Shown here: positions 7,025 to 11,151 of the stretch, in pieces
How positions within the stretch are numbered: position 1 is the stretch's first letter
How the letters are laid out: every line of letters starts with the position of its first letter
Assembly (NCBI GenBank): GCA_002436485.1
Contig: DJMK01000059.1
Span: forward strand, 440-11,590
From: Proteobacteria bacterium UBA6492
GTDB taxonomy: Bacteria; Pseudomonadota; Gammaproteobacteria; UBA6429; Thiohalophilaceae
Length of the DNA: 11,151 nt
Direction: 5' to 3'
The notes under the pieces: model-generated
Database searches by the model: none
Told to the model about the DNA's origin: nothing
Seen by the model: the letters and a program-made list of their open reading frames with translations, nothing else
Program-made: the position numbers and the translations under genes

Positions 7025-8119
7025 ATGTGCCTGAACCACCAACTTGCCCAATTTAACCAGCAACAGGCTGAGGCCTTTGCTGAACGCCTGATTACTGCCC
7101 TGAACGAAGGCGCCCTGTGTAATATGCTGTCCATTGGCCATCGTACTGGCCTGATAGATGCGATGGCTAACATGCCACCCGCGGTCAGCGACGATATCGC
7201 ACAGCAAGCCGGGCTGAATGAGCGGTACGTGCGCGAATGGCTCGGTGCCTTGACGGTCGCCGGCGTGGTGACTTACGACCCGGCCACTGGACACTATACC
7301 CTGCCCGAAGAACATGCCGCGTTTCTGGGCCGCCAGGCCGATGGTGACAACATCGCCGTCTTCGCGCAATACATCCCTATGATGGGAACCGTCGAGGACG
7401 ATATCGTGGACTGTTTCAAAAACGGTGGCGGTGTACCTTATGAAAAGTTTCCGCGCTTTCATGAAGTCATGGCCGAAGATAGTGGTTCGACAGTGCTGTC
7501 TTCGTTGCTGGAACACATCCTGCCGCTTGTTCCAGGACTGACTGAAAAACTTCAGCAAGGTATCAAGGTGCTGGATGTGGGATGTGGACGGGGTCGCGCA
7601 CTTAATTTACTGGCGGCGAATTTTCCAAACAGTGAGTTTGTTGGTTATGACCTGTCCGTGGATGCCATTACCTATGCACGCAATGAAGCCATTCAGCTGG
7701 GTAACAATAATGTGCGCTTTGAGCAAAAAGACGTTACCACCTTTGAGCAGGATGCAGGTGTTGAACTATTTGACCTGGTCACCACGTTTGATGCTGTGCA
7801 TGACCAGGCGAAACCGCTCGCGGTACTGAAAGGCATTTACCGGGCACTGAAAAAAGAGGGTGTATACCTGATGCAGGATATTCATAGCTCCAGTGATGTC
7901 AGCAAGAATCTCGATCACCCTGTCGGGACATTACTGTATTCACTGTCCACCACCCATTGCATGACGGTATCGCTGGCGCAAGGCGGTGAAGGCCTGGGCA
8001 CCATGTGGGGACAGGAAAAAGCCATCGAGTATTTAAACAAGGCAGGTTTCACATCGATTGCTGTGCAGCAACTCGAACATGACTTTCAGAATGATTATTA
8101 CGTTATTCAAAAGTCATGA
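7025..8119 (+). CDS. SAM-dependent class I methyltransferase with winged-helix N-terminus (Rv2258c-like)
   Basis: The protein has 364 residues. Residues about 15-100 form a helical, winged-helix-like dimerisation domain (RTGLIDAMA, VSDDIAQQAGLNERYVREWLGALTVAGVV) like those of small-molecule methyltransferases. The Rossmann methyltransferase fold follows, with motif I VLDVGCGRG at 182-190 for SAM binding, an acidic residue at the second strand (VGYDLS), and TTFDAVHDQ, a signature I associate with the Rv2258c-like group. It should transfer a methyl group from SAM to a small molecule; the acceptor cannot be read from sequence. Translation should be strong, with AAGGAGGAG just before ATG 7025. 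The GNAT gene follows at once and is probably in the same transcript. Control is by the divergent TetR protein through operators 1 and 2. A detoxification or secondary-metabolite role is inference. Confidence 0.9.
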   Translation: MCLNHQLAQFNQQQAEAFAERLITALNEGALCNMLSIGHRTGLIDAMANMPPAVSDDIAQQAGLNERYVREWLGALTVAGVVTYDPATGHYTLPEEHAAFLGRQADGDNIAVFAQYIPMMGTVEDDIVDCFKNGGGVPYEKFPRFHEVMAEDSGSTVLSSLLEHILPLVPGLTEKLQQGIKVLDVGCGRGRALNLLAANFPNSEFVGYDLSVDAITYARNEAIQLGNNNVRFEQKDVTTFEQDAGVELFDLVTTFDAVHDQAKPLAVLKGIYRALKKEGVYLMQDIHSSSDVSKNLDHPVGTLLYSLSTTHCMTVSLAQGGEGLGTMWGQEKAIEYLNKAGFTSIAVQQLEHDFQNDYYVIQKS

Positions 8120-8136
8120 AAGTGAGCGATAAGCAA

Positions 8137-8165
8137 ATGGCCGGGCTATCTGCATGCTCGGCCAT
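8137..8165 (+). other. Stable hairpin at the methyltransferase-GNAT junction
   Basis: ATGGCCGGGC (8137-8146) and GCTCGGCCAT (8156-8165) form a 10-bp stem with one G-U pair and a 9-base loop. It lies between the methyltransferase stop and the GGGAAG Shine-Dalgarno of the preferred GNAT start at 8185. No U-tract follows, so it is not a standard terminator. It may protect the upstream mRNA or tune expression of the downstream gene. Confidence 0.6.
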
Positions 8166-8184
8166 GCACCTCGGGAAGAATAAA

Positions 8185-8790
8185 ATGAAGAATAGCTATC
8201 GACATGCAACCGAACATGATGCCAGCAAGATTGCTGAGCTGATTGCACTTTCCTCGGATGGTGTCGCTGTGATCGAATGGCAAAGTGAAGCCGGGCAACG
8301 CGGGCATGACAATGCGCTGGACATCGGTGCCGAGACTTATGCAAACAGCGAGGGATGTTATTCGTATCGCAATGCAACGATTGCTGAAGTGAATAATGAG
8401 GTCGCCGGCATGTTACTGGCGTTTGCCATGCCCGACGATTGCCCGCCACGTTCACACAAGTCGCGTCCGCAAGCGAACGATAGCAACGTATTTTCACCCT
8501 ACATGTACCTGGAAGAACCTGGCAGCTGGTACATCTGTGGCGTGGCGGCATTCAAACAGTACCGCGGCATGGGCATTGGACAGCACTTCATGCAGTTGGC
8601 CGAGCAACAAGCCCGCCAACACGGTTATCGAAAACTCTCCCTGGTGGCGTTTGAACAAAATGCCCGTGTTGTCGCATGGTATCAGCGACTGGGTTACCAG
8701 GTAGTTGACCAGGCACCGATCGTGCCCCATCCGCTGATACCCTATTCCGGTCAGGCGCTATTGATGGTTAAATCATTAACCTGGTCCTAA
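8185..8790 (+). CDS. GNAT-family N-acetyltransferase
   Basis: With ATG 8185 the protein has 201 residues and starts MKNSYRHATEHDASKIAELI, a normal GNAT first strand and helix. An in-frame ATG at 8116 overlaps the methyltransferase stop (ATGA) and would add 23 residues of unusual composition. I prefer 8185 because GGGAAG lies six bases upstream and a stable hairpin fills the extra stretch. The acetyl-CoA motif A is clear: VAAFKQYRGMGIGQHF, with Q125-Y-R-G-M-G-I-G132, followed by LSLVAFEQNARVVAWYQRLGYQ, the conserved end of the fold. The enzyme should acetylate an amine using acetyl-CoA; the substrate is unknown. It is probably co-transcribed with the methyltransferase, and greB follows after 19 bases. 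Confidence 0.88.
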   Translation: MKNSYRHATEHDASKIAELIALSSDGVAVIEWQSEAGQRGHDNALDIGAETYANSEGCYSYRNATIAEVNNEVAGMLLAFAMPDDCPPRSHKSRPQANDSNVFSPYMYLEEPGSWYICGVAAFKQYRGMGIGQHFMQLAEQQARQHGYRKLSLVAFEQNARVVAWYQRLGYQVVDQAPIVPHPLIPYSGQALLMVKSLTWS

Positions 8791-8809
8791 AGAGTCATCA
8801 TGAATCACA

Positions 8810-9310
8810 ATGAGTCGTTACCGTGCACCCATCCCCAGGTCGTCGCCCTATATCACACCGCAGGGGTATAAAAAGCTCGAACAGGAACTCAACGACCTGT
8901 GGCAACGCCGTGCCGAGGTCACCAGGGCGCTGTCGGCCGCGGCGGCAGAAGGTGATCGGTCTGAAAACGCCGAGTACATTTACCGCAAAAAAGAACTGGC
9001 CGGTATTGATCGGCGAATTCGCTACCTGCAAAAACGCCTGCCGGAACTGAGCATCGTGGATCGTCCACCCGCTGACCCTGGGCGGGTGTTTTTCGGCGCC
9101 ACGGTTACCCTGCAAAAACAAGATGGGAGCGAAGTGACCTATCGCATCGTAGGTGCCGATGAGCTGGATGCCACCAAAGGATATATCAGCATGGATGGTC
9201 CGCTGGCCCGCACTCTCATCAAACGCCAGGTCGACGATGAGGTCAGCTTTGACGCGCCCGGGGGTCGTCAGACCCTGGTTATTACCGCCATTTGCTACAA
9301 CCTGGAGTGA
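8810..9310 (+). CDS. greB: Transcription elongation factor GreB
   Basis: The protein has 166 residues, close to the usual length of about 160. The N-terminal coiled coil spans about 15-85 and bears at its tip the acidic loop GDRSENAEY with D49 and E52, matching the residues that hold the catalytic Mg in Gre factors. The C-terminal FKBP-like domain shows VFFGATVTL, YRIVGADELD, GYISMDGPLARTLI and a DEVSF segment, all in GreB order. It enters the secondary channel of RNA polymerase and stimulates cleavage of backtracked RNA. The start MSRYRAP matches GreB starts in related gammaproteobacteria as I recall them, although the nearby AAAGAG is better spaced for an out-of-frame ATG at 8800. It may be read partly from the inducible promoter upstream, since only 19 bases separate it from GNAT and no terminator is visible. 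Confidence 0.95.
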   Translation: MSRYRAPIPRSSPYITPQGYKKLEQELNDLWQRRAEVTRALSAAAAEGDRSENAEYIYRKKELAGIDRRIRYLQKRLPELSIVDRPPADPGRVFFGATVTLQKQDGSEVTYRIVGADELDATKGYISMDGPLARTLIKRQVDDEVSFDAPGGRQTLVITAICYNLE

Positions 9311-9488
9311 ATACCTACTCACCCTCTTACAAAACGGCATAAATTTTTAAAGACTGGTTATCACACGCCGATATTTTTAATTACCAGGTCATCATGCCCC
9401 CAGCCTGGTTGCGACTATTAATCCGCTGACACAGACCGTGTGCTGTACTGCACGTGCTGGCCTGTTGGCACAATTAAGGTGCAACGAA
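9311..9488. other. Spacer between greB and the HPt gene
   Basis: This 178-base stretch has no gene I can support. It holds one imperfect dyad, CTGGTTAT (9354-9361) and ATTACCAG (9380-9387), around an A+T-rich loop, and no clear terminator. No convincing -35/-10 pair precedes the HPt gene, so the HPt gene may be a readthrough product or use an unrecognised promoter. Confidence 0.4.
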
Positions 9489-9830
9489 ATGGAACACGTC
9501 AATATCGAAAAGATAAATGAATTACGTTACGTGCTGGGCGATCATTATGACAGCCTGCTAGATACCTTTTATTCCAACGCTTACGCCACGCTGTTGAAAT
9601 TAAACCAGTTGTGTGACGTGCGCGATCAACGTCGTGAAGAAATTGTTCAGCTGGCCCACAGCCTCAAAGGCACTACGGGTAATGTCGGTGCCAGCTCGAT
9701 GCAGGCTTATGCAATGCAACTGGAAAAACTGGCGCGGGAAAGAGACCTGACTGTCATGCCGGAGTTGATGACAGCGATGATGGATGCGCTTGAGGCCTTC
9801 CGGTCACTGGTTGTGAAGAAGGCCTCGTAA
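9489..9830 (+). CDS. Stand-alone histidine phosphotransfer (HPt) protein
   Basis: The protein has 113 residues and is nearly all helix, as expected for a four-helix HPt bundle. The active site is AHSLKGTTGNVGA with phospho-accepting His57, followed by the conserved K60 and G61. There is no attached kinase, receiver or output domain. ATG 9489 has AAGGTG eight bases upstream; an in-frame ATG at 9438 would add 17 residues that do not look like HPt sequence. HPt proteins shuttle phosphate between a receiver of a hybrid kinase and a final response regulator. The only hybrid kinase in the window (2341-4068) lacks its own HPt, so the two could be partners, but distance and unrelated genes between them make this a hypothesis. 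Confidence 0.9.
   Translation: MEHVNIEKINELRYVLGDHYDSLLDTFYSNAYATLLKLNQLCDVRDQRREEIVQLAHSLKGTTGNVGASSMQAYAMQLEKLARERDLTVMPELMTAMMDALEAFRSLVVKKAS
9792..9826 (+). other. Inverted repeat overlapping the 3' end of the HPt gene
   Basis: GAGGCCTTC (9792-9800) and GAAGGCCTC (9818-9826) form a perfect 9-bp stem with a 17-base loop, ending just before the TAA stop. No T-tract follows. It may stabilise the mRNA end where this gene meets the convergent small acidic gene 21 bases away; chance origin from codon use is possible. Confidence 0.4.
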
Positions 9831-9851
9831 ACGCGGCTTAAGCTTTACTGG

Positions 9852-10088
9852 CTAGAAATCAAAATCGTCGCCCAGCTCCATGCGCAGGCGTTTTTCTTCC
9901 AGGTAATCTTCCAGTCGGCGTCGCGCCGCCTGGTTCTTGTCCCCGGCTGTTTCGATCCTGGTTAACAGGCCGTTGTCATCAAAGTCCACGTCAAAATCAT
10001 CACCGTCATCATCGATGAGATCATCGGTGCGCTTGTTAACCTGCTCTTTGGCCTGCTCTGCTACTTTTGCCTTGGATTTTCTTGCCAT
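9852..10088 (-). CDS. Small acidic PA3496-like protein of unknown function
   Basis: The protein has 78 residues from ATG 10088. It begins with a basic stretch (MARKSKAK), continues with an acidic run rich in Asp (about residues 22-38, DDLIDDDGDDFDVDFDD), and ends with ARRRLEDYLEEKRLRMEL and DDFDF. The charged C-terminal helix matches a small gammaproteobacterial family typified by Pseudomonas PA3496, which some annotations describe as a putative envelope-integrity protein; I cannot confirm that function. No signal peptide or membrane segment is present, which suggests a cytoplasmic location. In-frame ATGs at 10115 and 10106 would add nine or six residues, but a TATTAT -10-like box at 10127-10122 would start the transcript near 10115, favouring 10088. 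It converges with the HPt gene. Confidence 0.72.
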   Translation of the reverse strand: MARKSKAKVAEQAKEQVNKRTDDLIDDDGDDFDVDFDDNGLLTRIETAGDKNQAARRRLEDYLEEKRLRMELGDDFDF

Positions 10089-10121
10089 ACCCTTCACGGC
10101 TCCCATTGAAAACAATCAAAT

Positions 10122-10127
10122 ATAATA
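10122..10127 (-). promoter_or_regulatory. Possible -10 box of the small acidic gene
   Basis: On the minus strand TATTAT lies at 10127-10122 in an A+T-rich stretch. It would start transcription near 10115, about 27 bases before ATG 10088. No good -35 hexamer is visible at normal spacing. Confidence 0.3.
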
Positions 10128-10245
10128 TCGGCACCATTAGTGTCGCTATTAATGCAATATTTAGCGCATTCATTTAAAAATGCAAAATATTTCTTTGTGA
10201 ATATTCACCTTGTTCAATCAAATATTTTTATAGCGCAGGCAAAGA

Positions 10246-10269
10246 AAAAGGGTGCCGAAGCACCCTTTT
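10246..10269 (-). terminator. Intrinsic terminator of ssb
   Basis: AAAAGGGTGC and GCACCCTTTT pair perfectly over 10 bases around a 4-base loop. Read on the minus strand the loop is TTCG closed by C-G, the very stable UUCG tetraloop, followed by TTTTTCTTT. It lies 24 bases past the ssb stop codon. The plus strand also has a short T-run, so it could partly work both ways. Confidence 0.92.
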
Positions 10270-10293
10270 GATCAGTGTTAAAACTTTGCTTGA

Positions 10294-10752
10294 TTAGAAC
10301 GGAATGTCGTCATCAAAATCACCCGCGGCAACCGGGGCCGCTTTCGGTGCGGATGCCGGTTCGTTATAACCGCTATCCTGCGACATATCGTTGGCAAAGT
10401 TATTGCTGCTACTGCCGCGCGAATCAAGCATTTGTAATTCGTTCGCCAGGATTTCCGTGGTGTAACGATCCTGCCCCTGGTTATCCTGCCACTTGCGGGT
10501 CTGTAACTTGCCTTCAATGTAAACCTTGGAGCCCTTTTTGAGGTACTCGCCAGCAATCTCGGCCAGTCGACGAAAGAACACGATACGGTGCCATTCCGTC
10601 TTTTCCTGCTGTTCGCCGGTATTCTTGTCTTTCCAGCTTTCTGAGGTTGCGATAGTAATATTGGCGACCGCCTGCCCGTTGGGCATATAACGTATTTCCG
10701 GGTCACGCCCCAGGTTGCCAATCAATATTACCTTGTTCACGCCTCGTGCCAT
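10294..10752 (-). CDS. ssb: Single-stranded DNA-binding protein
   Basis: The protein has 152 residues. The OB-fold covers about 1-110: MARGVNKVILIGNLGRDPEIRY, the W-K-D-K...EWHRIVFF core, and YIEGKLQTRKWQDNQGQDRY, all diagnostic of bacterial SSB. A flexible Ser/Asn/Ala-rich linker follows, and the C-terminal tip DFDDDIPF is the conserved acidic tail that recruits replication and repair proteins. It coats single-stranded DNA as a tetramer during replication, recombination and repair. AGGAGG lies shortly before ATG 10752. No LexA box is visible upstream, so SOS control is not supported here. The MFS gene ends 105 bases upstream on the same strand, and the strong hairpin at 10246-10269 ends the transcript. 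Confidence 0.98.
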   Translation of the reverse strand: MARGVNKVILIGNLGRDPEIRYMPNGQAVANITIATSESWKDKNTGEQQEKTEWHRIVFFRRLAEIAGEYLKKGSKVYIEGKLQTRKWQDNQGQDRYTTEILANELQMLDSRGSSSNNFANDMSQDSGYNEPASAPKAAPVAAGDFDDDIPF

Positions 10753-10857
10753 GGTGTTCCTCCTAAAATCAGTCAGTTATAAACGTCTCGTCTAAAATCA
10801 CTCGCTTACGGTGCTGCAAAGGATATTACACCAGTCCGCGTGAAGGAGCACAGAATT

Positions 10858-11151
10858 TTAATCAGGCGCAAAGGCCGACAGGGCGTCATTGTCAAGCGCG
10901 CGTTTATCGACTTTCAGGTACGCGATGCCGTCCTCGCGAATCACCACGGCCTCGGCCACGCCGCGTATCGCGGTCAGTTGCATGACCAGTTGCTGCGCTC
11001 GGGCGTCATCGACCTGGCCGACCTGCAACATCTGGCTGCTCAGGTAAGGCGGGTGGCGCATAGAAAGCACCAGCACCAGCCACAACAGCACCAGTAACCC
11101 GTTAGCCAGGAAAACCGTGGCTACACCATAGTGCTGGCTAATGTACCCGGC
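10858..11151 (-). CDS. MFS transporter, C-terminal part (5' end outside window)
   Basis: The frame is open from the right edge to TAA at 10858-10860: 97 codons, the end of a larger gene. The segment AGYISQHYGVATVFLANGLLVLLWLVLVLSM contains the last membrane helix typical of a major facilitator, then PPYLSSQMLQVG and a soluble tail of about 60 residues (ARAQQLVMQLTAIRGVAEAVVIREDGIAYLKVDKRALD). The tail has an alternating helix-strand look and is common in the MFS proteins coded next to ssb. The substrate is unknown. The internal ATG at 11091 is not the start, because the frame continues past it through the membrane helix. Confidence 0.85.
   Translation of the reverse strand, partial: AGYISQHYGVATVFLANGLLVLLWLVLVLSMRHPPYLSSQMLQVGQVDDARAQQLVMQLTAIRGVAEAVVIREDGIAYLKVDKRALDNDALSAFAPD

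Noticed and set aside
9352..9360. Extra TetR operator in the greB-HPt spacer (GACTGGTTA)
   Set aside because: It shares nine bases with operator 2 but lacks the ATACC left half, so a chance match is likely.
9466..9482. Sigma-54 promoter (TTGGCAC...GTGCA) before the HPt gene
   Set aside because: The GG and GC elements are 14 bases apart instead of 12, and the site runs almost into the start codon, leaving no leader.
10763..10800. 9-bp direct repeat CTAAAATCA (10763-10771 and 10792-10800) before ssb
   Set aside because: One copy overlaps the ssb Shine-Dalgarno region and the other shows no link to a promoter; too short to separate from chance.
10753..10857. LexA (SOS) box upstream of ssb
   Set aside because: No CTGT-N8-ACAG-like sequence is present in this spacer.
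10840..11097. 85-codon plus-strand frame over the MFS gene end
   Set aside because: It is antisense to the MFS coding region, which has recognisable sequence; the frame has low-complexity His/Gln-rich residues and no family look.

Overview
This window looks like chromosome of a gammaproteobacterium of medium G+C. The best evidence is the right end. A single-stranded DNA-binding protein gene there is followed on the same strand's upstream side by the tail of an MFS transporter, an order common next to ssb in Pseudomonas-like genomes. A GreB of the MSRYR type and a small acidic PA3496-like protein point the same way. I see no phage, transposon, tRNA, rRNA or CRISPR signal. I cannot name the genus.

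Layout. Positions 1-2054 (minus) hold most of a large exported MscS-type mechanosensitive channel that runs off the left edge. A 286-base divergent spacer separates it from a hybrid sensor kinase (2341-4068, plus) whose multi-helix membrane domain resembles the DSF sensor RpfC. Two tandem paralogous PAS-GGDEF diguanylate cyclases follow (4220-5116 and 5297-6193), both 298 residues and aligning without gaps. A TetR-family repressor (6194-6805, minus) abuts the second cyclase tail to tail. It is divergent from a SAM-dependent methyltransferase (7025-8119) and a GNAT acetyltransferase (8185-8790). Between the repressor and the methyltransferase lie two near-identical 18-bp operators bracketing a promoter, plus a shortened third copy on the repressor's own promoter. 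greB (8810-9310) and a stand-alone HPt phosphotransfer protein (9489-9830) follow. On the minus strand come a small acidic protein (9852-10088), ssb (10294-10752) with a strong intrinsic terminator, and the C-terminus of the MFS transporter (10858-11151, off the right edge).

How the parts may work together. The left half is signalling: a hybrid kinase with a receiver but no HPt domain, next to two cyclases that keep the catalytic GGEEF and the RxxD inhibitory site. The separate HPt protein about 5 kb away is a candidate phosphorelay partner, but this is inference. The middle is a self-contained TetR-methyltransferase-GNAT cassette that looks like a ligand-induced small-molecule modification or detoxification unit; the ligand is unknown. 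The right part is housekeeping (transcript cleavage, DNA replication and repair).

Spacers longer than about 100 bases are 2055-2340, 4069-4219, 5117-5296, 6806-7024, 9311-9488, 10089-10293 and 10753-10857. Only the regulatory elements listed below are visible in them.
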